Positions 23,501-31,660 of a stretch of DNA of 62,980 nt are shown here, in pieces. Under the pieces are notes generated by a model that saw only the letters and a list, made by a program, of their open reading frames with translations, did no database searches and had not been told where the DNA came from. Position 1 is the first letter of the stretch; each line of letters opens with the position of its first letter. Source of the stretch: Xanthobacter sp. NM-59 (lineage in GTDB: Bacteria; Pseudomonadota; Alphaproteobacteria; Rhizobiales; Xanthobacteraceae); the NCBI RefSeq assembly GCF_021401125.1, contig NZ_JACBFQ010000016.1:1-62980 (forward strand), written 5' to 3'. A program made the translations under genes and the position numbers.

Positions 23501-26383
23501 CGGGGCGCGTGGCCGCTGGCGGCCCTGTTCGCCGCGGCGTGGGCCGCATCTCCCGCCGTGGCGCGCTTCGTCAGCCGCTCGCCCCATCCGGCGGGCCGCC
23601 TGCAGATGTCTGAGATGGAGGCCCGCACCCTGCGCCTGACCGCGCGGCGCACCTGGAGCTTCTTCGAGACTTTCGTGACGGCGTCAGACCATCACCTGCC
23701 GCCGGACAACTTCCAGGAAGACCCAGCGCCGGTGCTGGCGCACCGGACATCGCCCACCAACATGGGCCTCTATCTTCTCTCGGTTGCCAGCGCCCGCGAT
23801 TTCGGATGGCTGGGCACGGGCGCGGCCGTGGACCGGCTGGCGGCGACCTTTGCCACCATGGCCGGCCTCGCCCGCTTTCGTGGCCATTTCTACAATTGGT
23901 ACGACACCAGCGACCTGCGCGCCCTCGACCCGAAATACGTCTCCACCGTCGACAGCGGAAACCTCGCCGGGCACCTCATCGCCATCGCCAACGCGCTGCG
24001 CGGCTGGACGGCGTCCGCGCTGCCGATCCCCCAACGCCTCGCCGGCATCGCCGACGCGCTGGACCTGGCCCGTGAGGAGGCCGGCCTTCTTGCCGACGGC
24101 CGTCGCACCCAGACCGTGACCCTTCCCCAGTTGGGGGAAGCCCTCGCCGCCCTCGCCGACGCCGCGCGCCGGGTCTTTCTGCCGGGCGAGGACCTGTCCC
24201 GCCGGCTCTCCGATCTCGCCGCCGACGCGGACACCATGATGGATATCGCCCGTGCCCTGGCCACCGAACGCGGGGACGCGGCGGGCTCGGATATGCTGTT
24301 CTGGGCGCAGGCGAGCCTGGATGCAATCGCCAGCCACCGCCGCGATCTGGCGGATGGAGCGGAGGTCAGCCCGCAGCTGGCCGCCCGCCTCGCCGCGCTC
24401 GAAGACATCGCCCGATCTATGGCGCTTGAGATGGAATTCGGCTTCCTGCTGGACCGCGACCGCACTCTCCTGTCCATCGGCTATCTGGTGGCGGAGGGCA
24501 CGCTCGATCCCAGCTGCTACGATCTTCTCGCCTCGGAGGCCCGGCTCGCCAGCTTCTTCGCCATCGCCAAGGGCGATGTCCCGGCCCGGCACTGGTTCCG
24601 CCTGGGACGCTCGGTGACGCCCATCGCCCACGGCGCCGCGCTAATCTCCTGGTCGGGCTCCATGTTCGAGTACCTGATGCCGTCGCTGATCATGCGCGCG
24701 CCGGCCGGCAGCCTGCTCGACCAGACCAACCGGCTCGTGGTGCGCCGGCAGATCGACTACGCGGCCGGCATGCGGGTGCCGTGGGGGATCTCCGAATCCG
24801 CCTACAACGCCCGCAACCTGGAGCTGACCTACCAATATTCCAATTTCGGCGTCCCCGGCCTCGGGCTGAAGCGCGGGCTCGGCGACAACCTAGTGGTCGC
24901 GCCCTACGCGACCGCGCTCGCCGCCATGGCCGACCCGGTGGCCGCCTGCGCCAATCTCGCCCGGCTCCGCGAGGCCGGCGCCCGTGGCCGCTACGGCTTC
25001 TACGAGGCCCTTGACTACACCGCGAGCCACATCCCGGCGGACGAGAGCCATGCCGTGGTGAAGGCCTTCATGGCGCATCACCAGGGCATGACCATCGTCG
25101 CCGTCGCCGACACGCTGATGGGCGGCGCCATGCGCGCGCGCTTCCATGCCGAGCCCATGATCCAGGCGACAGAACTGCTGCTGCAGGAGCGCACGCCCCG
25201 CGACGTGGCGGTGGTGCGCCCCTGGTCGGCGGAAGGGCGATCGGCCGCCCGCGCCCGCGACCTGGAGCCGCCCGCCGCGCGCGCCTTCACCTCGGCCCGG
25301 CAGGCGACCCCCGCCACGCACTTGCTCTCCAACGGGCGCTACGCCACCATGCTCACCGCCGCCGGCTCCGGCTACAGCCGCTGGGGCGAGTTCGCCGTCA
25401 CCCGCTGGCGCGAGGACACGACCTGCGACGATTTCGGCTCCTACATCTTCGTGCGCGACGTGCGCAGCGGGGAGGTATGGTCTTGCGGCTTCCAACCTAG
25501 CGGCGTCGAGCCCGCCGCCTACCAGGTAACCTTTCACGAGGACCGTGCGGAGTTCATCCGCCGCGACGGCACGCTGGAGACCACGCTGGATGTGCTGGTC
25601 TCCGCCGAGGACGACGCGGAGGTGCGTCGCGTCACCTTCTCCAACACGGGCAACCGCGCGCGGGAGCTGGAGATCACCTCCTACGCCGAGCTGGTGCTGG
25701 CGCCCCAGGCCTCCGACATCGCCCATGCCGCCTTCTCCAAACTGTTCGTCGAGACGGAGTACCGCGCCGACACCGGCGCGATCCTCGCCACGCGCCGGCG
25801 GCGCGCGCCGAGCGAGCCGGAAATCTGGGCCGCCCATTTCAGCGTGCTGGAAGGCGAAGCCGTGGGCGCGTCGGAGATCGAGACCGACCGGGCCCGTTTC
25901 CTGGGGCGGGGCCATGGTGTGCGCACCCCCATCGCGATAATCGACGGGCGCCCGCTCTCGAACACGACGGGCACGGTGCTGGACCCCATCTTCGCGCTGC
26001 GCCGGCGCGTCCGGATCGAGCCAGGCGGCATGGCGCGGATCGCGTTCTGGACCGTGGCCACGTCCACCCGTGACGCGCTGCTGGACGGCATCGACAAGCA
26101 TCGCGACACGGCCGCCTATGGCCGCGCGGCAACCCTCGCCTGGACTCAACGCAGGTCGAGCTCTACCATCTGGGCATCACGGCGAGCGATGCGGCCACAT
26201 ATCAGCGGCTCGCCGGCTACGCGCTCTACGCGGCGCCGACGCTGCGCCCCGCATCGGACACGATCCTGCGCGGCGGCGGTCCGCAATCGAGCCTCTGGGC
26301 CCAGAGCATTTCCGGCGATCTGCCCATCGTTCTGCTGCGCATTTCCGACCTCGACAATGTGGATGTCGCCCATGAGCTGCTGA
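20591..26383 (+). CDS. ndvB: Cyclic beta-1,2-glucan synthase NdvB/ChvB, N-terminal part before a frameshift
   Basis: This frame gives 1930 aa, of which about the first 1853 are genuine. Domains in order: N-terminal region (1-400); first membrane segments near 415-460; GT84 glycosyltransferase core near 480-830, with acidic motif VTLDADTRLP, LLSHDLFEG and RRHRWARGDWQ; two or more membrane helices near 840-1000; then the phosphorylase-associated region. NdvB makes and cyclises periplasmic beta-1,2-glucan at the inner membrane from UDP-glucose. The start is TTG 20591 after AGAAAGG. Near 26150 one base is missing relative to the expected reading, so homology continues in another frame (next entry). 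The combined 8.6 kb corresponds to the usual ~2,830-2,870 aa length. Confidence 0.85.
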   Translation: MLTLLLRAIGRAPASSPWNDQPVREELFGVERLEEHARSLAAAQTVEPRLAKGHALSVRLADNGAVLLAAYRAIAAAVAEGGAITPSAEWLIDNYHLVERQIREIRSDLPPGFYRQLPKLAGGPFVGYPRVFGVAWAFVAHTDSRFDPGMLSRYLEAYQEIQPLTIGELWAVSITLRIVLIENLRRLAQAIVDDRIARREADAVADRLLGAGGTPGGPVATVLANYEQGRLADAFAVQLVHRLRDQDPGITPALVWLDQRLTAQHTTADTVVREVHRGQGAANVTIRNIITSLRLISDLDWQDMFERTSLVHAMLAGGSAFEEMDFPTRNLYRDAIEQLARGSGRTELEIAREAIAATERACGVLCDQEGLRRDSEPGYHLIGGGRRAFERQVGFRLPMGNISTRLNRAFGVGGYVGAIAIAAAALLALPLLALAAAGLGAAQLVLLGLLGAVPAIDAAVALVNRAMSFGFGATALPALELRDGVPSHLRTLVAVPTLLTNPASIEENIERLEIHHLASPEGDLHFALLSDWTDTQTEHADGDDALVALAAAGIARLNARYGPAPGGARFALLHRRRVWNAGEARWIGWERKRGKLHELNRLLRGASDTTFMNIAGCPPKLPEDVRYVVTLDADTRLPRDTVRRLIGKMAHPLNRPSFDAASGRVVEGYGVLQPRVTPSLPMGAEGSLFQRTFSSMSGIDPYGSAVSDVYQDLSGEGSYAGKGIYDVDAFEASLDGRVPDSALLSHDLFEGVFARAGLASDVEVVEEFPARYDVSALRRHRWARGDWQLLPWIFGRGPQRPDATHGFGAIPVMGRWKMLDNLRRSLSAPLAVAALAAGWTLPFAAALFWTVVVLFTLTLPNLIPVLAAIVPRQRGIAVASHLRALLGDLRLAALQSALTVVFLAHEAWLMGDAIARTLWRLMVTRKHLLEWVPAAQASLARRPDLAGSYRRMAGALVIAVTAMIVAILAGRGAWPLAALFAAAWAASPAVARFVSRSPHPAGRLQMSEMEARTLRLTARRTWSFFETFVTASDHHLPPDNFQEDPAPVLAHRTSPTNMGLYLLSVASARDFGWLGTGAAVDRLAATFATMAGLARFRGHFYNWYDTSDLRALDPKYVSTVDSGNLAGHLIAIANALRGWTASALPIPQRLAGIADALDLAREEAGLLADGRRTQTVTLPQLGEALAALADAARRVFLPGEDLSRRLSDLAADADTMMDIARALATERGDAAGSDMLFWAQASLDAIASHRRDLADGAEVSPQLAARLAALEDIARSMALEMEFGFLLDRDRTLLSIGYLVAEGTLDPSCYDLLASEARLASFFAIAKGDVPARHWFRLGRSVTPIAHGAALISWSGSMFEYLMPSLIMRAPAGSLLDQTNRLVVRRQIDYAAGMRVPWGISESAYNARNLELTYQYSNFGVPGLGLKRGLGDNLVVAPYATALAAMADPVAACANLARLREAGARGRYGFYEALDYTASHIPADESHAVVKAFMAHHQGMTIVAVADTLMGGAMRARFHAEPMIQATELLLQERTPRDVAVVRPWSAEGRSAARARDLEPPAARAFTSARQATPATHLLSNGRYATMLTAAGSGYSRWGEFAVTRWREDTTCDDFGSYIFVRDVRSGEVWSCGFQPSGVEPAAYQVTFHEDRAEFIRRDGTLETTLDVLVSAEDDAEVRRVTFSNTGNRARELEITSYAELVLAPQASDIAHAAFSKLFVETEYRADTGAILATRRRRAPSEPEIWAAHFSVLEGEAVGASEIETDRARFLGRGHGVRTPIAIIDGRPLSNTTGTVLDPIFALRRRVRIEPGGMARIAFWTVATSTRDALLDGIDKHRDTAAYGRAATLAWTQRRSSSTIWASRRAMRPHISGSPATRSTRRRRCAPHRTRSCAAAVRNRASGPRAFPAICPSFCCAFPTSTMWMSPMSC

Positions 26384-29202
26384 AGGCGCACGAATATTGG
26401 CGCATGAAGCAGCTGGCGGTGGACCTGGTGATCCTGAACGAGCGCCAATCGTCCTATGTGCAGGATCTTCAGATCGCGCTCGAAACCCTCGTCCGCACCA
26501 GCGGGTCGCAGCCGCACGTCGGGCGGAACGGGCCTGTCGGGCAGGTGTTCGTGCTGCGGGCCGATCTGATCCCGTCGGAAACGGGATCGCTTCTCTCCTC
26601 CATCGCCCGCATCGTGCTGGTCGCCCAGCGCGGCAGCCTCGCGGAGCAGTTGGATCGGATCAGCGACACGGAGGCCACCGCCAACACGTTTCCCAAGCCC
26701 CCCGCCGCCGCGCCGGAGCCGCCGCCGCCTGCGCCAGAGCTAGAATTCTTCAACGGGCTCGGCGGCTTCGCCGACGACGGGCGGGACTATGTGACGGTGT
26801 TGGGCCCGGGCCGGTCCACGCCGGCGCCGTGGATCAACGTCGTAGCCAATCCCGCATTCGGCTTTCAGGCGGCAACCGAAGGCAGCGGCTTCACCTGGTC
26901 CCAGAACAGCCGTGAAAACCTCATCACGCCCTGGTCGAACGATCCCGTCACCGACCGCACCGGCGAAGCGTTCTACCTGCGCGACGACGAGACCGGCGCC
27001 GTCTGGACGCCCACCGCCGCGCCCATGCGCGACGAGGCGGCCACCTATGTGGCCCGCCACGGCCGGGGCTACAGCGCTTTCTCCCATGCGGCCCACGGCA
27101 TCGCGAGCGAGCTCGTCCAGTATGTGCCGGCCGAGGGGGCCATCAAGATCTCCCGCCTCACGCTACGCAATCAGACCAACCGGCCGCGACGGCTCTCGCT
27201 TACCGCCTATGTGGAATGGGTGCTCGGCCCCTCGCGCTCCGCCACGGCCCCCTTTGTAGCGACGGCCATCGACAGCGAGACCGGCGCGTTGTTCGCCCGC
27301 AATTCCTGGAACGGTGATTTCGGAGCGCGCGTCGCCTTCCTCGACATGGGCGGACGCCAGACCGATTGGACGGGCGACCGCCGCGAATTCATCGGGCGAA
27401 ACGGCATCCTCGCGGACCCGGCCGCGCTCAGGCGGGCGGCCCCGCTCTCCGGGCTGGTGGGCGCCGGCCTCGATCCCTGCGGAGCCATCCGCACCACGCT
27501 GGAGCTGCGCCCGAACGCCAGCGCGGAGATCGTCGTCTTCCTCGGAGAAGGAGCCGATGCGCCGGAGGCCCGCGCGCTGATCGCCCGGTTCCGGGCCGCC
27601 GACCTCGACGCGGTCCTCGCGGAAGTGACCGCGGGTTGGGACGATCTCCTCGGCGCCGTCGAGGTGCGCACGCCCGACCGCGCCATGGACATCATGCTGA
27701 ACGGCTGGCTGCTCTATCAGTCGCTGGCTTGCCGGGTCTGGGCGCGCTCCGCCTTCTATCAGGCGAGCGGCGCCTACGGCTTCCGCGACCAGCTCCAGGA
27801 CGGCATGGCGCTGGCCGCGCTGCGCCCCGACATGACGCGCGCCCACCTTCTGCGGGCGGCCGCGCGGCAGTTCGTGGAAGGCGACGTGCAGCATTGGTGG
27901 CTGCCCCATTCCGGCCGGGGCGTGCGCACCCGCATTTCCGACGATCGCGCCTGGCTCGCCTATGCCACCGCCCACTATGTGAAGGTGAGCGGCGACGCGG
28001 GGGTGCTGGACGAAAGGGTGCCGTTCCTGGAAGGCCAGAGGCTCGCTGCTGGCGAGCACGAAGCCTTCTTCCCGCCCACCGTCTCCGATGAGTCCGGATC
28101 CCTGTTCGAGCACTGCGCCCGCGCGCTGGACCAGAGCCTCGCGCTGGGCGGCCACGGCCTGCCGCTCATGGGTACAGGCGACTGGAACGACGGCATGAAC
28201 CGGGTGGGCGAGGACGGCGCGGGCGAGAGCGTATGGCTCGCCTGGTTCCTGCACGCGGCCCTCACGGCGTTCGCCCCATTGGCCGAGGCAAGAGGAGACG
28301 ATCTGCGAGCGGGCCGGTGGCGGACCCATGCGGAGGGGCTTGGCGCCGCGCTCGACGGCACGGCGTGGGACGGCGACTGGTATCGCCGCGCCTTCTTCGA
28401 CGATGGCACACCGCTCGGCTCGGCCATAAGCGAGGAATGCCGCATCGACTCCATCGCGCAGTCCTGGGCGGTGCTGTCGGGCGCGTGTGATCCCGCGCGG
28501 GCGGTCCGCGCTATGGCGGCGGTGGAGCGGGAGTTGATCCGGCCGGAGGAAGAGCTGGCGCTGCTGTTCACGCCTCCGTTCGACAGGACGGCGCTCGATC
28601 CCGGTTACATCAAAGGCTATCCGCCGGGCATCCGCGAGAATGGTGGCCAGTACACCCATGCAGCCCTGTGGTCCGTAATGGCGTTCGCGGCACTTGGCGA
28701 AGGCAACAAAGCGGGGACCCTGTTCTCCATGCTCAATCCCATCAATCACGCGCGAACGCGCTCTGACGTCGTGCGCTACAAAGTGGAGCCCTATGTGCTC
28801 GCCGCCGACATCTATGCTGAGCCGCCCCACACCGGCCGCGGCGGTTGGACCTGGTACACAGGCTCGGCCGGCTGGATGCAGCGGGCGGGGATCGAGAGCA
28901 TCCTCGGGCTGCGCAAGGAGGCGGGCATGCTCCGTCTTGATCCCTGCATTCCGCGAGACTGGCCGGGCTTCGAGCTGACGATCCGCCACGGCACCGCGCG
29001 ATATCGCATCACCGTAGAAAATCCGCAGGGGGTGAGCCGGGGTGTTGTGTCCGCCACTCTGGACGGGGGCGCGCTGCCGGTGATGCCGCTGCTCTTCGCT
29101 CTTGAGGACGGGCCTGCGGATCACCCCATCCGCGTTACGCTTGGACGAGACGGGCCGACCGACGTCACATCCAACATCCATGCAGCGGTGGGTCCGTCCT
29201 GA
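26359..29202 (+). CDS. ndvB: NdvB/ChvB C-terminal GH94-type region, after the frameshift
   Basis: This frame continues the synthase from about 26152 (VELYHLGITASDAATYQRLA, upstream of the first internal ATG at 26359) to the stop at 29202. It encodes the C-terminal GH94 carbohydrate-phosphorylase-like domain: GTGDWNDGMNRVGEDGAGES with its catalytic-region Asp, WWLPHSGRGVRTRISDDRAW, and YIKGYPPGIRENGGQYTHAA. In NdvB this domain trims the linear glucan and sets ring size. If the frameshift is real, only the synthase half would be made unless ribosomes shift or reinitiate. If it is a sequencing error, this and the preceding entry are one intact gene. Confidence 0.85.
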   Translation: MDVAHELLKAHEYWRMKQLAVDLVILNERQSSYVQDLQIALETLVRTSGSQPHVGRNGPVGQVFVLRADLIPSETGSLLSSIARIVLVAQRGSLAEQLDRISDTEATANTFPKPPAAAPEPPPPAPELEFFNGLGGFADDGRDYVTVLGPGRSTPAPWINVVANPAFGFQAATEGSGFTWSQNSRENLITPWSNDPVTDRTGEAFYLRDDETGAVWTPTAAPMRDEAATYVARHGRGYSAFSHAAHGIASELVQYVPAEGAIKISRLTLRNQTNRPRRLSLTAYVEWVLGPSRSATAPFVATAIDSETGALFARNSWNGDFGARVAFLDMGGRQTDWTGDRREFIGRNGILADPAALRRAAPLSGLVGAGLDPCGAIRTTLELRPNASAEIVVFLGEGADAPEARALIARFRAADLDAVLAEVTAGWDDLLGAVEVRTPDRAMDIMLNGWLLYQSLACRVWARSAFYQASGAYGFRDQLQDGMALAALRPDMTRAHLLRAAARQFVEGDVQHWWLPHSGRGVRTRISDDRAWLAYATAHYVKVSGDAGVLDERVPFLEGQRLAAGEHEAFFPPTVSDESGSLFEHCARALDQSLALGGHGLPLMGTGDWNDGMNRVGEDGAGESVWLAWFLHAALTAFAPLAEARGDDLRAGRWRTHAEGLGAALDGTAWDGDWYRRAFFDDGTPLGSAISEECRIDSIAQSWAVLSGACDPARAVRAMAAVERELIRPEEELALLFTPPFDRTALDPGYIKGYPPGIRENGGQYTHAALWSVMAFAALGEGNKAGTLFSMLNPINHARTRSDVVRYKVEPYVLAADIYAEPPHTGRGGWTWYTGSAGWMQRAGIESILGLRKEAGMLRLDPCIPRDWPGFELTIRHGTARYRITVENPQGVSRGVVSATLDGGALPVMPLLFALEDGPADHPIRVTLGRDGPTDVTSNIHAAVGPS

Positions 29203-29762
29203 GGGGGAGCCTTGCGTAGGTTAGTGCCGAAGACCAGACGTTCCGAGTATCGGCTTTGGGTCATCTTTGCCCCTGCAAACCGAGTTGCTCCCTTCGGCCC
29301 AATCGTTGGGCTCGACAAATCCTGAAGCACAGTCCCGTTGGAAGCGGAGACACGGCGCCTGCTGCGGTTGCTGCGCCCATGGTTCAGAACGGCGGGATAG
29401 CGCCCCCCTTGCACGACGCATCCGTCGCAGGGCGTGTTCGGATCGATCGCCAACAAGCGGGAAGTGAAGGCGACGGCTAGGCGGCGGGATGAAAGACGGA
29501 CGCTGTCCCAGTATCTGTAAAGGGAGACCCTGATCGCCGCGGCGAGGCATAGGGAGTCTACCGATCTCGTGGCACGCAAGAGACCGTGGGAGTCAGCGTC
29601 GCCAAGCCGCGCGTCTCATATGCTGTCGAATTTCGAAGAAGGCGGGATCCGCATGCAGATAGGAGCCGCTTTACGACCCTGCCAAGGCGGCCAATCAGCT
29701 TTCAGCACGAGGACAAAAACGTGCGCCCGCCACTCAAACGCCGATACAATCTTTAGTTGAAA
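29203..29762. other. 560-bp intergenic stretch between ndvB and the att site
   Basis: No recognisable gene in either strand. Short open frames are present but show nothing I can name. By symmetry with the right element an integrase might have been expected here; none is visible. Confidence 0.4.
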
Positions 29763-29807
29763 TGGCGCACCCGACACGATTCGAACGTGTGGCCTCCGCC
29801 TTCGGAG
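29763..29807 (-). other. 3' fragment of tRNA-Arg(CCG): integration (att) site
   Basis: Read on the minus strand, 45 bases match a tRNA from the anticodon loop (CTCCGAA, anticodon CCG) through the T-arm (ACACGTTCGAATCGTGT) to the acceptor end CGGGTGCG and CCA. Upstream of the anticodon loop the match stops abruptly at 29807, so the 5' half is missing and this is not a functional tRNA. Fragments like this are left by integrases that recombine in tRNA genes. The tyrosine integrase gene begins 185 bp away on the broken side, so the inserted element extends to the right, and an intact tRNA-Arg should mark its other end. Confidence 0.8.
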
Positions 29808-29965
29808 CAATTTAGCCTGCCTATCCGATATGCACGATAGGGCACGCTACAATGCGATATATAACTGAAGTCGCTAGACAATTCGGATTTCCGCGCCGAA
29901 CTGTCTATCCAGAATTTCGCTCCAATATCCATCCGGTTGCTTCCGTGGTGCTTCCGCGGAAGCAG

Positions 29966-29983
29966 CCCCTCACTAGCGAGGGG
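29966..29983 (+). promoter_or_regulatory. Hairpin enclosing the integrase ribosome-binding site
   Basis: CCCCTC (29966-29971) and GAGGGG (29978-29983) form a 6-bp stem whose right arm is the purine-rich Shine-Dalgarno region, 8 nt from ATG 29992. A palindrome TGCTTCCGCGGAAGCA lies just upstream. It may limit integrase translation; inferred. Confidence 0.4.
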
Positions 29984-29991
29984 AACGCCTC

Positions 29992-31353
29992 ATGGCAAAG
30001 CTGACCAAGCGGATCGTGGACGCTGCCGATGTCCGCGAGAAAGACTATTTCATCTGGGACGACGAACTGCCCGGCTTTGGCCTCCGCGTGTTCGCCTCCG
30101 GCAAGCGCAGCTACCTCATTCAATATCGCTCTGCCGGACGCACGCGACGCTACACCATCGGCCTACATGGCGTGTGGACGCCAGAGACCGCCCGGCAAGA
30201 AGCGAAGGTCCAACTGGGGCGCGTCGCGCGCGGCGACAACCCTTCCGAGGAACGTCAGCTCGATCACAAGGCCATCACGGTCAAGGAGCTTTGCGCCCTC
30301 TATACCGCTGATCTGAACGCAGGCCTCATCCTGGGTAAGGGCGGGCGACCGAAGAAGCCGACCACGATCATCACCGACACTGGCCGTATTGAGCGGCACA
30401 TCATCCCGCTGGTCGGCGCTCGCCGGGTCAAGGATCTCACCAAGGCCGACATCAACAAAGTCTTGAAGGACATCATGGCTGGCAAGACGCGCGTTGCCGT
30501 CAAGACGAAGAAGCTGCGTGGAAAGGCCATCGTTCGTGGCGGTGCCGGCACCGCCACGCGCACCGTCGGGCTATTGGGCGGCATCCTCACCTACGCCGTC
30601 GATGCTGGGATCATCGAGACCAATCCCGCGCACGGTATCAAGAAGCCCAAGGACAATGTTCGGAATCGTCGCCTCACAGAGGCGGAGTACCGCACTCTCG
30701 GGCAAATGCTTCGCGAGGCCGCAGCGAACGAAAAATACGCCATGACCGTGGACATCATCCGCCAGATCGCGCTCACCGGCTGCCGCCGCTCAGAAATGAT
30801 CTCGCTAATGTGGATCGAGGCGGACATCGACGCGAGCTGCATGCGACTAGTAGACAGCAAGGAAGGCGAGTCCATTCGTCCTATCGGGCTGCCCGTCGTC
30901 GAGTATCTGGAGGAGCGGCGCAAGACCGCTGCGGGCACTTATGTCTTCCCCGGTCAGGGCGAGGACAATGCGTTCGGCAGCTTCCCGAACCATTGGGAGC
31001 AGATTTTCAAAGACAGCCCGCTCGCCGGCGTCACCCCACACGTCCTGCGTCACAGCTTTGCCAGCATCGCCAACGATCTCGGCTTCACCGAGGTGACGAT
31101 CGCCGCGCTGGTCGGCCACTCCAAGGGCTCGGTGACGAGCAAATATATTCACACGCTCGACACGGCGCTCATCATGGCCGCCGACACGATATCCGGTTAC
31201 ATCCAAGGGCTACTCGAGGGGATCGAATTCAAACAGACCGCCTACGCATTGGATCGTGATTCCCGTCGAGCTGCGCTTGACCTCTTCCTGACCAAAGCGG
31301 TGGGAGAGCCGGGGAACGAAGCCGAGGACGGGGAGCGTCGCTTGGCAGCTTGA
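29992..31353 (+). CDS. int: Tyrosine-recombinase integrase (DUF4102-type N-terminus)
   Basis: The protein has 453 aa. The N-terminal DUF4102 arm-binding domain begins at MAKLTKRIVDAADVREKDYF (GFGLRVFASGKRSYLIQYR). A core-binding domain follows near 90-200. The catalytic domain has Arg in LTGCRRSEMISLMW, the HxxR box in PHVLRHSFASIA, His in LVGHSKGSVTSKY and the nucleophilic Tyr in that same KYIHTLD stretch. It catalyses site-specific integration and excision at a tRNA gene; the tRNA-Arg fragment next door is the evident target. A hairpin covers the ribosome site. Confidence 0.95.
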   Translation: MAKLTKRIVDAADVREKDYFIWDDELPGFGLRVFASGKRSYLIQYRSAGRTRRYTIGLHGVWTPETARQEAKVQLGRVARGDNPSEERQLDHKAITVKELCALYTADLNAGLILGKGGRPKKPTTIITDTGRIERHIIPLVGARRVKDLTKADINKVLKDIMAGKTRVAVKTKKLRGKAIVRGGAGTATRTVGLLGGILTYAVDAGIIETNPAHGIKKPKDNVRNRRLTEAEYRTLGQMLREAAANEKYAMTVDIIRQIALTGCRRSEMISLMWIEADIDASCMRLVDSKEGESIRPIGLPVVEYLEERRKTAAGTYVFPGQGEDNAFGSFPNHWEQIFKDSPLAGVTPHVLRHSFASIANDLGFTEVTIAALVGHSKGSVTSKYIHTLDTALIMAADTISGYIQGLLEGIEFKQTAYALDRDSRRAALDLFLTKAVGEPGNEAEDGERRLAA

Positions 31354-31660
31354 GGCTTGCGATCAGCCACTGGTCGGCGAGCAATTCATTGCCGCACACG
31401 ATGCAGTCGAAAAAGCTTTTTGAAGAAATCGATGATCTTCGGTTCGGCGCCACCGGCGACCAGGTCATTTGCTCCGACCCGGCAGACCATCCTGACACTC
31501 CTGCACACCGAGCGCGGCCGTAGCGGCGCGTTGTCTCGTTCGACCGCTTGATCGCGCGCTGCCGCATTGGCTCCGCCAGCATTGGAGACCTTATGAGGCA
31601 GGAACGTCTCGCAGAGGGGGGCATCTGACGCAATCGCCTCATGCCCCCGTTGCGCGCAAT
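31354..31660. other. Intergenic stretch after the integrase
   Basis: 307 bp between the integrase stop and the convergent caspase-helicase stop. Possible short frames do not resemble known families. Nothing further seen. Confidence 0.35.

Noticed and set aside
27163-29181. 672-codon open frame on the minus strand inside the ndvB 3' half
   Set aside because: Antisense to a clear GH94 coding region; low-complexity Arg/Gly/Ala composition typical of GC-rich shadow frames.
29221-29579. Minus-strand small genes between ndvB and the att site
   Set aside because: No family resemblance, no good ribosome site and composition like non-coding DNA.
29763-29851. Complete tRNA gene
   Set aside because: Only the 3' half folds; sequence 5' of the anticodon loop does not supply the D-arm or matching acceptor strand.
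31229-31642. 137-codon minus-strand open frame after the integrase
   Set aside because: Overlaps the integrase 3' end antisense and resembles nothing known to me.
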